The translations under genes were made by a program, and so were the position numbers. Shown here piece by piece: positions 50,390-63,800 of a DNA stretch of 64,000 nt (the first letter of the stretch is position 1; the number at the start of each line of letters is the position of its first letter). The DNA lies in NCBI RefSeq assembly GCF_024323335.1, contig NC_066583.1, positions 274,358,916 to 274,422,915 of the forward strand, read 5' to 3'. The stretch is from Lathyrus oleraceus. Taxonomy: Eukaryota; Streptophyta; Magnoliopsida; Fabales; Fabaceae. The notes under the pieces are model-generated. The model was not told the origin of the DNA and did no database searches. It saw only the letters and a list, made by a program, of their open reading frames with translations.

Positions 50390-50505
50390 TAGTGTTAGTA
50401 CAATTATTTTGTATTCTTTATTGCTTTCTGCGTTAAATTCCTTAATCTGATATATATTATTTTATGTGATACTCATTGTCTAAGACATTGTGTCCAACAT
50501 CTATC
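50390..50505 (+). mobile_element. SIRE LTR 3'-end fragment
   Basis: TTCTTTATTGCTTTCTGCGT, CTGATATATATTATTTTATG and CATTGTCTAAGACATTGTGT + CCAACA match 45628-45717 of the SIRE LTR with few differences. It is probably the remains of the other LTR of the element whose gag is at 45.8-47.2 kb. Confidence 0.7.
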
Positions 50506-52093
<1,588 letters not shown>

Positions 52094-52677
52094 ACTCCCC
52101 CCACTTAAAGAATTTTTTTCCCTAAAAAATTACCTGACGGGAAAAGCTATGGACAAGACCCTCTCATCATGCCCTCGAACTCCCACATCACACTGCCACC
52201 AGCAGGACCTCCTTGCCTCGCAAGGCTTCACTTCACAATCCTCGATCCTCAACAGAAAAGTCTCCATTGTCAAGTTCTCTCTAAATTATACATCATCCAA
52301 TTGGATCACATGAGACAGATCATGAATGTACCTCTAAAGCTGAGGCACATGAAACACGCCATGATGATTCAAATGATACAACGGTAACACAACTCGGTAC
52401 AACACCTTTCCTAATTGTTGGAGAACTTGATAAGGACCAATGAAACGTGACGTAAACTTCTTAGGCTTCAATGCACAACCAATGCTAGTTACAGGAGTAA
52501 ATCTTAAGAACCCGTGATCCTTCTCTTGTAAATAAAGTGTTTTCCTCCTCTTGTCATTATATCTCTTATGATGACTATGCGAAGTTTTCATTTTCTCTTG
52601 GAGCATCTTAATCTTCCCAGTAGTCAGTTGTACAATCTCAGGTCTAAGCATAACACTCTCACCAGAATCATACCAAT
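52094..52677 (-). pseudogene. Tekay/Del-like chromovirus pol 3' end (integrase C-terminus and chromodomain region)
   Basis: The ORF from 52651 reads RPEIVQLTTGKIKMLQEKMK, QEKDHGFLRFTPVTSIGCAL, KPKKFTSRFIGPYQVLQQLG and LYHLNHHGVFHVPQL, the GPY/F module of chromovirus integrases. After the stop at 52334, HVIQLDDV, ENLTMETFLLRIEDREVK and a tryptophan-containing degenerate chromodomain follow before the polypurine tract. The reading frame upstream (WYDSGESV) is cut at 52677 by insertion of a SIRE LTR. Confidence 0.8.
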
Positions 52678-53636
52678 TGAAATTCTGGTATCAGATATGA
52701 GATGTCGAAGGTAATGTCACGACACTAATATCTGAACAATACAAACAAGATAAAAGATAAAGAATAGTAATGCAAGAGACACAAGCAATTATTAACCCAG
52801 TTCGGTGCAAACTCACCTACGTCTGGGGGCTACCAAGCCAGGAAGGAAATCCACTAAACAGAATCAATTCAAAGACTCTCAGTAAACAAATTCAAGTTAC
52901 AGTCTTTTCACCTAATCTCTACCCGTGTGACTTCTACCTAAGAACTCTTAGATATGAGATCCCACTCACTCCCCCTCAATCACACCAATGATATAAACAA
53001 GAATTACAATGAAAAGAAGACACTCTTCAGAGACACACACTTGATCTTACTTAGCAGCTTCAATCAAGTAGACACACATTCATGCTTAAAAGCTTTGAGT
53101 GACAAATTACAACTCAAAAATCAGACCAATTCAATCATCTATGGATGAATTGAATGGCTTACAAAACACACGACCACACAAGACTTAAACCCTTATTCTC
53201 TCTCAATATTTCGTTCCTTATTTCTTGTGTATCAAATCAGGTTTTCCATGTCCTTTTTATAGAAGCATTCAACTGGGCTTGGACATCATAAAACCCTAAA
53301 ACTATTTTCTATTCATATCTTCTCATGACAGTTGATTATATCTTGTTGGAAAATAAGTTAATCTGGTTGTAATTATTGATTGAATGACGTGTTTAATCAT
53401 CTCTTCAATCATACATAGATTAGCATAAAAAACGCAATCACACAGTACATAACATTCAGACTGAATGTTTTATATACAAATGTCATGACATCGGGCCTGA
53501 CATCTCAGTAAAATCTTGCATATTCACATTTTAAACACCCTGTAGGTACATGATATCTTATGCTAAGACAACACTTATGACAACTTGTGAACACTCTAGG
53601 TTTTACCAAAATTGTTGCCAACACATAGAACCAACA
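52678..53636 (-). mobile_element. SIRE/Maximus-type copia 3' LTR
   Basis: 959 bp on the minus strand, from TGTTGGTTCTATG (53636) to CCAGAATTTCA (52678). The polypurine tract CCAAAGGGGGAGTT lies immediately upstream. A TATA box CTATAAAAAGGA sits at about 53251-53262, and U5 carries GGATTTCCTTCCTGG / AGCCCCCAGACGTAGGTGA shared with the 45 kb LTR. It interrupts the chromovirus frame; the 5-bp flank is CCAAT at 52673-52677. The LTR looks well preserved. Confidence 0.85.
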
Positions 53637-54285
53637 AACTCCCCCTTTGGCAAATTTTGCCTAAAACATATATCAGTCCATTTGTTCACAAGAGTACAAT
53701 AAAAACACATCAGCAGTTTAGCAGCAGAAGTAATAAACCACACATTTACTAGCTATAATAGCAACTAGTAAACACATATTAAACACACAAGTGCTTCTTC
53801 TCCCCCTTAGTCTGCTCAATACAGACATCTCCTTCAATAACACCTGTAACATATATCACCCCATCTGACATCTCCTTTAACATCACCTGTACTACACAGA
53901 TTATCTCCAACATGCATCATCTTCAATGTCATCTGTTTATAACATAGCCATCTTCAATGTCATCTATTTATAACATAGCTACTTTAGCTACAACTCCTTT
54001 AGCTACTTAGCTACTTCTCCCCCTTTTTGGTCAAAATAGACCAAAGAGACCAATGAGACAAAATAAATGTCTATTAGTCAAAGAGAATGTCACATAGAAT
54101 GTTAAAACATAATGTCAAGTGTTACATAACCACAAACAAACACAGCTATATAAGCTGAGATAAAATCCAGAGACATCAAAGAGAACCCAAAAATTACATC
54201 AAGGCATCAAAACAAGACTGCAAAAAAAAACATCAAACATCAAGGCATCCAGAACAAGACATCATCATAAAAGGGGAACAATCTT
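53637..54285 (-). mobile_element. SIRE 3' interior, noncoding
   Basis: The region between the 3' LTR and an inserted Athila LTR has two purine tracts on the minus strand (53641-53650 and about 54022-54034, AAAAAGGGGGAGAAG), as often seen upstream of SIRE 3' LTRs. It also has repeats of ATCTTCAATGTCATCT with TATAACATAGC (53930, 53950). No coding sequence is recognised. Confidence 0.6.
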
Positions 54286-56043
54286 TGATGCGTGCTTTCC
54301 GCAAGTATACGAACGCGTCAGAGTAATATAAAAGATTGTCGAATCCACAAAGACCAAGTGTCAATCTATCGTTATCTATTGTTATGGTGTTTATCAAAGG
54401 CAATCAAAATAGGTGTTTTTAGAGTGTGCAATGAAAAGTAAAGTGCTGAATAAAGTTCAATTAATAAAGATAGGGTCGAATGTAATTCACATAATCAATT
54501 AATAATCCAAGTACTTGCTAATAGAGCTACTTATGGGCAGTGTTTCCTACTTCGAAAAGAACTAATTTAACAGGAACTGTCGCTTTCGCGTATTCAGAAC
54601 CGAGTTGTACTCCCTAATCAAACCCTCTTATTGTCACTTATAAAAAGGCGCGCATTGCGTTAGAGTAGTAAACCTATTTTTAAGAAATATAGTATCTTGA
54701 CTAAGTTGAAAAGTATTTTAACCTGGATTTCTTAACCAAAAGAGGTTCTCGCGAACCAGACTCTAAACTTATAAACGCGTCCGAAAATAGTTTTAAAATC
54801 TCTTTTCTTCTTAAGTTAAAAACTCCTAATGAACTAAACAAAGCGCTTTCGCTGTTTTTGAAATAGTTAAAAACAATTAAGTTTAAATAGACGTTAGATG
54901 ACTTTCGATCTTACCCAATGGAAATTAAGTGTTGGAAAACTTAAGTTGAAAGTTAAAATAGCCCTTAAGCGTTTCTACGAACAATTGTACGGATTATCGG
55001 TTCAATTGCGATCCTTACATTCTAACCTTATAGGTTTAGTTAGACATGGTAAAGTAAAGATGCATTTAAATTAAATAAAAGTAGTACGAGTGCGGAAAGT
55101 AAATAAAAGTAGTGCGAGTGCGGAAAGTAAATAAAAGTAGTGCGAGTGCAGAAAGTAAATAAAAGTAGTGCGAGTGCGGAAAGTAAATAAAAGTAGTGCG
55201 AGTGCGGAAAATAAATAAAAGTAGTGCGAGTGCGGAAAATAAATAAAGTAAAGCGAGTGAGAGAAATAAATAAAGTAAAGCGAGTGCGAGAAATAAATAA
55301 AGTAAAGCGAGTGCGGGAAATAAATAAAGTAAAGACAGTGCGGGAAATAAATAAAGTAAAGACAGTGCGGGAAATAAATAGATAAAGGTAAGGCAATAAA
55401 AACCTGCTTCAATCGGAGGGTTGAATAAAATGCAAAGCGGAAATGAAAATGGCAGCAGGATTAACTTCCTTCAAAAGTGCTCCAAACTCGATTACAGACT
55501 CAATCACAAAACTAGATTACACAATTGTGGTAACACACCAGTGCGAAGCGATTACAACTTTAAAATACTGAATATATGCCTAAGTGAAACTAAGTTTGTT
55601 CTAAGTTTGGATCTGCTCTAAGTTTGGATGATTGAACAAGTGAATTCGAGTCTCTATTTATAGAAAAGCAAAATGATGGAAATGACAAGGATGCCCTTCA
55701 ACTTGAAAATGGGAGGGAAAACGTTTCCTCTTGTGGCGCCCGCCACAATGCCAATCTGAGGCGCCTTAGTGGAAGTAGTGGGAAACGTGGCAGTTGAGGG
55801 AAGTTGAGCTACGACACGTCATGGCAGGGTCTATGGCGCCAGCCACAGTGGGAGCCACAAGTACAAAATGCTGAATTTTAGGGGTTTTAGCTCTTTTTCA
55901 CTCCTTTTCTCGATCGGGGCTCCGATTAAAGTAAAAACCTGAAAACAAAGAGAAACATAGTAATAACACAACAAAATAACAATAAAAATACTAAAATGCA
56001 TGTGCAATCGGAGTCGAAAATACGGTGAATTTCAGTGTCATCA
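54286..56043 (-). mobile_element. Athila-lineage 3' LTR (copy A)
   Basis: 1758 bp with TGATG...CATCA termini. On the minus strand the polypurine tract AAGTGTGGGAGAGTT is directly upstream of TGATGACACTG at 56043. The far end ..GCACGCATCA is at 54286 with flank ATCTT, a possible target duplication whose partner is outside the window. It includes an 11-copy tandem array and GGCGCC(A/G)CCACA phrases near 55740 and 55840. It belongs with the interior running to 64000. Confidence 0.8.
55075..55395. repeat. Tandem array of ~28-bp units in the Athila LTR
   Basis: About eleven units. The first six read AAATAAAAGTAGTGCG + AGTGCGGAAA(G/A)T. The last five are a variant with AAATAAAGTAAAGCGAGTG or AAAGACAGTGCGGG. 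The two variants are segregated in blocks, suggesting stepwise expansion. The array is absent from LTR copies B and C. Confidence 0.9.
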
Positions 56044-57172
56044 AACTCTCCCACACTTAAACCTTTGCTTGTCCTCAAGCAAAACATTAAAAAGCTCATA
56101 GAAGAAAAACGGGTGTAAACGAGTGCTTCAGGTTAAAAAGGTTCTAAGTTCAAGTTGGGATGCAATGATAGGTACTAACTGAGTGAACTAAGGGTATCAT
56201 GATGACACTAATCCGCAAATACGGACATAAACTTCATTCCTATATTAACCAACTCATATTATCCCACAATACCCAGGCCAACCTCTTCATCTCTTTTTGT
56301 GTCCTTTTCATTCAGGCGCAATCACATTAAGCCCGTTATCCGTACATGCTTCATAGCAGAGTGACCTGTTAGTGATTATGATCTAAGCACGGGGTTTTTG
56401 GCACATAAATATGTGTAAACCCTTTTATTCGACCCAACTGCAGTTGTGGGGGATCGAATCGTAATCCGCTCTACCGAGTTCAGCGCCAGATACCTCTGAA
56501 CCAACTAACAGCGGGTAAGTTTTTCTTTTTCTTTTTCTTTTTCTTTTTGTAGAAATTTTTTACAATTCTTTGGTTTAAATGACTTTGTGAGGGTCACCTA
56601 TACCTGAGTTTCCTTTTTGCTTTCTTTTATTTATTTTGCTGGATCATTCACTTATTTGCATCGGTCCCCTACGTAGAGGATGCGTAGGCTGGAGCTGACT
56701 GCTGAGATAAACTACCGAGGACTTATACTGAAATGATGATTAAGGCCATGGTATATGGGGTTTCGGGAATGATTCCTATATTTACGAAGCTTATGGTGCT
56801 AAAACAAATACTGATGTTTCACAAAGTTCTCCCAAGTCACCACATCCTTACTCAAACCCGTCTTAAAATCCCAAAAACTTTCAGAATGACACTATTTTCT
56901 TTAGCAAAAAAATTTCGGTGGGGCTAAAGGTATGGGGAGATTAGACTGTACTAAAGATACACTATATTTGGTGACTCGTCAGACTCATGCATTATCTAAG
57001 ACACTTAAAATGAAAGCGAAATAAACAACTAAAAGGCAATAAAAATAAACAAACTATCTAAAAACAGCAAAGAAAAGCGATAAAGAAAAGACGATAGAGT
57101 CTCCTCCCACACTTAAATCGAACATTGTCCCCAATGTTTCGAAGTAAGATAAGGGAAGAGTTACCTGACAAC
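56044..57172 (-). mobile_element. Athila 3' interior noncoding region (copy A)
   Basis: Lies between the ORF-1 family gene and the LTR. It contains the polypurine tract (56044-56058) and GATCATTCACTTATTTGCAT at about 56640. It also has a tRNA-like insertion (see 56378-56550), a (CTTTTT)n run at 56522-56549, and a second purine box near 57102-57138 (minus strand ACATTGGGGACAATGTTCGA then TTTAAGTGTGGGAGGAG). Copy C has the same order without the insertion. Confidence 0.75.
56378..56550 (-). mobile_element. tRNA-like (SINE-type) insertion
   Basis: The minus strand reads CTGTTAGTTGGTTCAGAGGT (A-box-like) and, about 32 bp later, GATTCGATCCCCC (B-box-like, compare GGTTCGANNCC), spaced as in a tRNA or SINE Pol III promoter. 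A (CTTTTT)n run lies on the 5' side of this minus-strand feature. The homologous stretch of copy C (5650-5710) lacks the whole segment, consistent with an insertion. A functional cloverleaf is not evident. It could be a SINE or a decayed tRNA copy. Confidence 0.45.
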
Positions 57173-57451
57173 CTACTGCTGAGCACTGGTGCCCTCGCCA
57201 TCCTGAGGTGGACGACGGGATCGGGTACGACGACGGTCTCTCTGATCCATCCTCGCCCGTAAGGTATCCTGAGCGGTCCTCACATCCTGAAGGTTACCCA
57301 TAATGGAAGCTTGAGTGGCTTCGATGAGTGCAACATGCTGACGGTGGTAGTGTTGCTGACGGGCTTGCGTATCTGTGATCGTTTGCAGGGACTGTAAAAC
57401 AGTGTCATAGGACCTGTCTGTCCTCCACTGCGATTCTTGCATGAAGCTCAT
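57173..57451 (-). CDS. Coiled-coil C-terminal frame of the distal ORF-1 family gene
   Basis: 92 residues from ATG 57451 (MSFMQESQWRTDR), Gln/Arg-rich and predicted coiled coil (LQSLQTITDTQARQQ, LIEATQASIMGNLQD), ending in a basic tail DQRDRRRTRSRRPP. Its ATG overlaps the TGA of the upstream ORF (ATGA, 57448-57451). The proximal paralogue has a similar coiled coil in continuity with its main domain. I therefore think this is the C-terminus of the same protein separated by a frameshift rather than an independent gene, although the ATGA overlap would also suit coupled translation. Confidence 0.55.
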   Translation of the reverse strand: MSFMQESQWRTDRSYDTVLQSLQTITDTQARQQHYHRQHVALIEATQASIMGNLQDVRTAQDTLRARMDQRDRRRTRSRRPPQDGEGTSAQQ

Positions 57452-58629
57452 GTTATTCGCCGTTGTTGTTGGATGGTAGAGAGTAGGTCGTCACGCCTTT
57501 TCTCTCTAGCCATGTGGTCACGCCACATCTCCTCTGTAATATAAAAGCCAGGAGCGGTACCTGCAGAAGAAGAAGATGGTGTGGTGTGTGGTGGTGAAGT
57601 GTGATGGGGGGACACATGGGGTACAGGAGATCTCTCTCTCCGATCATATTCTTCATCAGTGTCATGTCCCACCTCATCAGGAACATTAGGAGGAAGAGGA
57701 CCTAAAACAGGTGGAGCATCTAAAACGTAGGTCCAATTCCTTTCATCACGTACATCGGTACGTCTAGTACATGGTAAAACAACAGATGGGATAGCTACAC
57801 CATGAACGATAATAACATAGCCTCCTTCTCTCCTCAATCGGCACAATTTCATGTCTCTCAGAAACTTTAGGTTAATTGTGCGAGGAGGTATGGGATCTAG
57901 GGTAGCTATCTCATTGTTCAGGTTAAGCGCCCAAGCAATAGATTTAATCAATCCTCCGAAAACAATCGGTCCCGCTTTATTTAAAGTTAAAGTCATATGA
58001 GCGAGCATGAACGGGACCGAGTTAATTCTTCTATTTGTGAGGCTTCCTTGCAAAAATAGAAGCTCTCTAGCATTTACCTTATTTGGATTCTCCCGCCCAA
58101 AAATAGTACATGCCAACGGATATCTAAAAACTCTGATGGCCGGGTTATGGATAGTCGAGGCAAGAACTCTTTCAAAAGAATTTATGGAAGTGTTTGACAA
58201 TCTCTGCCAGAAGGAAAACACCTCGACTGACCAATCCGAATCCAAAGGGGCCTCACAAATAGCACCGTCCCCATGAGGGATTCCTAACAAGCCTGCTAGT
58301 TCGTTGGTACTGAATTCATATTCAACAACAAACATTCTAAATCTGACAGTACCAACTGTGCTAGCAGTGTTAGGATTGACAATATAGATTAAAGAACTTA
58401 AAAATTCGATTGTCAATCGCTCATAGGTAGGTTCTTTGTTTGAAAAGAAATTATGCAAACCTAAATTATCTAGTAAATGAAATATGCTATGATAGATACC
58501 TAAAGTGTAGAGACAATTTTCATCAACTTACCTTGTCGGGAGGATCTCCCGATTTTGCAACCGTTCGATACTCTTCCTTTGCCTATCTCCCGGTTTCCCT
58601 CCTCGAAGAATGAATCCATTAAACTCCAT
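57448..58629 (-). pseudogene. Athila ORF-1 family protein (envelope-position), distal copy
   Basis: ATG at 58629 (MEFNGFILRGGKPGDRQRKS). A single in-frame TAA at 58528-58530 follows REILPTR, after which the same frame continues VDENCLYTLGI to the TGA at 57448. Blocks: EPTYERLTIEFLSSLIYI, RFRMFVVEYEFSTNELAGLL + GIP, IHNPAIRVFRYPLACTIF and RNWTYVLDAPPVLGPLP. The end is rich in Pro, Ser and His. The pattern matches the ATHILA ORF-1 family found in Athila elements. No signal peptide or transmembrane segment is obvious. It lies downstream of pol, where some Athila relatives carry env-like ORFs. The stop makes it a probable pseudogene. Confidence 0.7.
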
Positions 58630-59325
<696 letters not shown>

Positions 59326-59441
59326 TAGAAATATCAATGTGTAGACATAGTTGATAAAATATTCCAAATGCGATGATATAAAATGAGTTACGTAAATGCG
59401 AGAAATATAAAAAGGAGATAAAATAAGATGAAATGGTGAGA

Positions 59442-60676
59442 TCATATAGTAGGGATGTCGTCTTCCTGAGTGGATCCACGGAGCATGGCTACCTCCTGCC
59501 TGAGCTTTGCGATCTCCTGGTATAAACAGTCGGCTTCGGTAGCGTGGGTGAGATCAGATACTCCCATCTGTAAGGTGAGGTCAGCCACCTCTTATCTAAG
59601 CCCTACAATCTCTCTACGACACTCTGCAATCTGGGTGCGGATGTCTGGGGTCTGTAATGATAGATTGTTAGAGAATACAGTGATCCTGGGAGAAGGTGGT
59701 GTAGGCGTGTACTCAACAATGGGTGGTGATCTCGGCTCCTCGATGGTCTCTCCCTGGCCCTCCAGAGCATAACTCCAATTTTCGCTGGGTCATGCACACT
59801 AGTCATCATAGGATCTGGTAGTGTGAAATAATGAATAACCTCGTTGTCGACTAGCAATCGGAACTGACATTGGTGGAAAGAGGCTCTCCTCATCAACCCT
59901 CTGGTCAAACAGAAGTTGATGTCCATGATAGTGTACCCACAGTAGGTCCGGAGATGTAACAGTTTGCGAGATAGACCTAAAGCGACAACAATCTGTGTAA
60001 TGATACCTCCTACATGGATGACCCCTTCGGTCGATCTGGAGACACCACTGAGACCACATAACATAAAGTTCCCACATGCTACTGGGCGAGACTGGGATGC
60101 ACAAAATAGTAGGAAGATCTCCTCTTCACTCAATAATGTCTCAAAATTCGGTCTTCCTAGAAAGGAATGTGCCAATATCATCTGGAAGTATCTAAAGGTA
60201 GGGTTATGTATAACCTGAGACAGCTGCGTAGATGGATCCTGGCTTCCACCACCTGATATATCACTCCAAAACTTCTCCACCTCCTTACCCAGAAAATATC
60301 CCATAGGTGTCTCCGGGATAGCATCAGGAGTGGTCTGGAAACCTAATAGGTCACCGAACTCTTTCTGGCTGAAAGAGTAATCAACTCCAAAGAGCCTGAA
60401 AGCAGCATACCCATCCGGTCCAGAGCATGGGTCATAATCAAATGAACTGAGGAAATCCAATGTCAAGTTCCTGTAGGTGTTACTCAGGTCGTCAGCGAAC
60501 TCGTCCCAATGAAGCCGGTGGCTCAGAAATCAGATACTCGGCTCGATACCCAGTGCCTCCATACAGTTCTGATCAGGATAACGTGTGGGCGCCATAGGGC
60601 GCTGATAGAGAGCGATGTAGCGCTCTCTCTGAGCATCATCTCTATAGGCTACGTGCATATCGTCGAAATCTTGCAT
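59442..60676 (-). pseudogene. Athila ORF-1 family protein (envelope-position), proximal copy
   Basis: ATG at 60676 (MQDFDDMHVAYRDDAQRER). A single in-frame TGA at 60530-60532 follows CMEALGIEPSI, then the frame continues FLSHRLHWDEFADD and LTLDFLSSFDYDP. Further blocks: FRLFGVDYSFSQKEFGDLLG, IHNPTFRYFQMILAHSFLG and LMRRASFHQCQFRL. At an AAAA run (59779-59782) the frame shifts, and the continuation SPPIVEYTPTPPSP, then a coiled coil ([10 protein letters not shown]), ends at TGA 59442, with a further TAA at 59592. It is paralogous block by block to the 57448-58629 gene but clearly diverged. Broken by two stops and one shift. Confidence 0.7.
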
Positions 60677-60841
60677 CCTGTAAAAGTTAGGAAAGTGATC
60701 CTGAAAATACAAACCATTCAAATTTTTAGTCTCGGTGAAAAATAAAAATAAAATAAAATAAATGCGAAGAAGTAAAATGAAAAATTATGGGTTGCCTCCC
60801 GCGCAGCGCTTGTTTAACGTCATTAGCTTGACGATTAGAAT
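60677..60841 (-). other. Link between pol and the proximal ORF-1 gene
   Basis: Contains GGGTTGCCTCCCGCGCAGCG and CTTGTTTAACGTCATTAGC (60788-60826), a conserved noncoding phrase after integrase in Athila-type elements. No ORF. Confidence 0.5.
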
Positions 60842-63800
60842 TTATACACCTGTAGTAGTAGGAATCGGTGGATCAATCAGAGTGTGGCTTGAGTAGTATG
60901 CTGGAATGTCTCCTCCTTCGTAGAGCTTCAGTCTTTGTCCATTTACAATGAATGGACTACAGGTTTCGTTCTTGATTTCTACGACTCTGGATCTCAGAAT
61001 CTTGGATACTTCGAAAGGGTCAGTCCATCTTGAGCGTAGCTTCCCAGGGAAGAGTCGTAACCTAGAGTTGAAAAGGAGAACAGGATTGCCTATATTGAAG
61101 TTTTTCTTTACTATTCTTTTGTCGTGGTAGGCTTTTGTTCTCTCTCTGTATATTTTTGCATTCTCGTAGGAAGATTGCCTTAGTTCTTCTAGTTTGTGAA
61201 TGTCAAGGGTATGCTTTTCTCCAACGGTCATGTAGTCTAAATTCAAAGTTTTAATGACCCAATAGGCCTTATGCTCTAATTCGAACGGTAAGTGACAGGA
61301 TTTTCCGTAGACTAGTTGGTAAGGGGTAGTTCCTATAGGGGTTTTGAAAGCGGTTCTATAGGCCCATAGTGCTTCTTGAAGCTTCTGAGACCAGTCTCTC
61401 CTAGAAATAGAAACGATTTTCTCTAGGATTTGTTTTATCTCCCTATTAGATACTTCTACTTGGCCACTAGTTTATGGATGGTATGGTGTTGCTACTCTAT
61501 GCCTAACTCCATACTTTCTTAAAAGTTTGTCAAATATCCTTGATATGAAGTGTGATCCTCCATCACTTATGACTAAGCATGGTGTTCCAAATCTAGGGAA
61601 TATATAGTTTTTAAACAGTTTAATGACAACCCTAGTGTCATTTGTGGGTGTAGCTATAACTTCAATCCACTTAGACACATAGTCTACAGCTACTAAGGTA
61701 TACCTGTTTCCTAAGGATGGTGGGAAAGGTCCCATGAAATCTATACCCCATACATCAAAAAGTTCTACTTCCTGAATGTTTCTTAGAGGCATTCCATCAC
61801 GCCTTGAAATGTTTCTAGTGCGTTGGCATCTATCACATTTGACAATGCAAGCATAGACATCACGCCACATGGTAGGCCAGAATAGGCCAGCTTGAAGAAT
61901 CTTGGCGTATGTCTTAGAGGTGCTCGCATGTCCACCATAAGGTGCAGAATGACAATGCTCAATAATACTATTTACCTCTTCTTCTGGAACGCAACGGCGA
62001 AAAATGCCATCTTTGCCCCTTTTGAAAAGGAGCGGTTCGTCCCAATAAAAGTTTCTCACATCGTGGAAGAATTTCTTCTTGCAGTGGTAGTCAAGATCGG
62101 GGGTACAATATCAGCAGCTAGGTAATTAACGAAGTCTGCATACCAGGGTACGTTACTTATTGCTAAGGAATTTTGGAAGTGCTCATGAGGGCCTAGGTTA
62201 TCATCTTCAATGGTTTCTAGTCTAGCTATCAGTCTATCATAGGTGAAATCATCGTTTATGGGTACTAATTCTGGTTTTAGATGTTCTAGCCTAGAAAGGT
62301 AATTGGCTACTACATTTTTAGTGCCTTTTTTTATCTCTTATATCCAAATCAAACTCTTGTAGTAATAGAATCCATCGGAGTAACCTAGGCTTGGCATCTT
62401 TTTTACTTAATAGGTAACGAATGGCAGCATGATCGGTGTAAACTATAATTTTTGCTCCTACTAGATAAAATCTAAATTTGTCTATAGCGAAAACTACAGC
62501 GAGTAATTCTTTTTCAGTTGTTGCGTAGTTGAGTTGGGCAGCGTCTAGGGTTCTACTGGCATAATAAATTGCATGTAATTTTTTATCTTTCCTTTTTCCT
62601 AGAACGGCTCCAACCGCATAATCACTAGCATCGCACATTATCTCAAAAGGTTCTGACCAATCAGGTGGTTTCATAATGGGTGCAGATACTAATGCTTGCT
62701 TCAAAAGATTAAATGCGTCATTACATTTTTCATCGAAAATGAATTCGACATCTTTCATTAAAAGTCCAGTTAAAGGTTTAGTTATTTTGGAGAAGTCCTT
62801 GATAAAACACCGATAGAATCCAGCATGTCCAAGAAAGCTTCGGACTTCTCTGATAGTTTTGGGGGGTTTTAGGTTTTCTATAACTTCTATTTTAGCTATA
62901 TCTACCTCTATATCTTTTTCGGAGACTATATGTCCTAAAACAATTCCTTCGGTCACCATGAAATGACACTTTTCCCAGTTTAGCATGAGGTTCACCTCCA
63001 CGCATCTCTCCAAGATTTTCTCAAGGTTAGCAAGACAATTGTGGAAGTCAAATCCACAAACCGAGAAATCATCCATAAACACTTCTATAATACCATCTAG
63101 GTAGTCTGCAAAGATGGACATCATGCAGCGTTGGAAAGTAGCTGGGGCATTACAGAGGCCGAATGGCATTCGTCTGTAGGCAAAAGTTCCATAAGGGCAT
63201 GTAAAGGTAGTTTTTTCTTGATCTTCGGGGTGAATAGGTATTTGGAAGAATCCTGAGTATCCATCTAGATAGCAGAAGTAAGAGTGTCTGGCTAGACGCT
63301 CCAATATCTGGTCTATAAATGGTAAAGGGAAATGATCCTTTCTGGTTGCTTTATTTAATTTTCTATAATCTATACACATCCGCCATCCTCCTTCTAAACG
63401 TTTTGCTACATGTTCGCCTTTATCGTTCTGCACGACTGTGATGCCTCCCTTTTTAGGTACTACATGCACAGGTCTCACCCACTTACTATCCGAGATCTGA
63501 TAGATTATACCTGCCTCAAGTAACTTAAGAACTTCCTTTTTAACAACATCACTCATTATATGGTTTATTCTTCTCTGATGTTCTCTGGAGGGTTTTGAAT
63601 CTTCTTCGAGCGAAATCCGATGCATGCATATGAATGGGCTTATACCTTTCAGGTCAGAGATGTTATATCCTAAGGCTGAGGGATATCTTCGTAAAACGTC
63701 TAAAAGTTGGTTCGTTTCCTCTTGGCTCAAGGTAGCACTGACTATAACTGGACGATTCATCTCTTCATCGAGGAACTCATATCTCAGATTCTTAGGCAGT

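Noticed and set aside
55075..55395. Regular repeats that could suggest a CRISPR array
   Set aside because: Units are directly adjacent without unique spacers, and the context is a plant LTR retrotransposon.
55040..55412. Minus-strand frames with repeated YFIYFPHS-like units resembling a membrane protein
   Set aside because: They are translations of the 28-bp tandem array inside the Athila LTR.
56400..56520. A functional tRNA gene
   Set aside because: A- and B-box-like motifs are present but I could not pair an acceptor stem; kept only as a SINE/tRNA-like candidate.
57448..57451. ATGA overlap as evidence of a bacterial-style coupled operon
   Set aside because: The setting is a plant retrotransposon; a frameshift splitting one protein explains it better.
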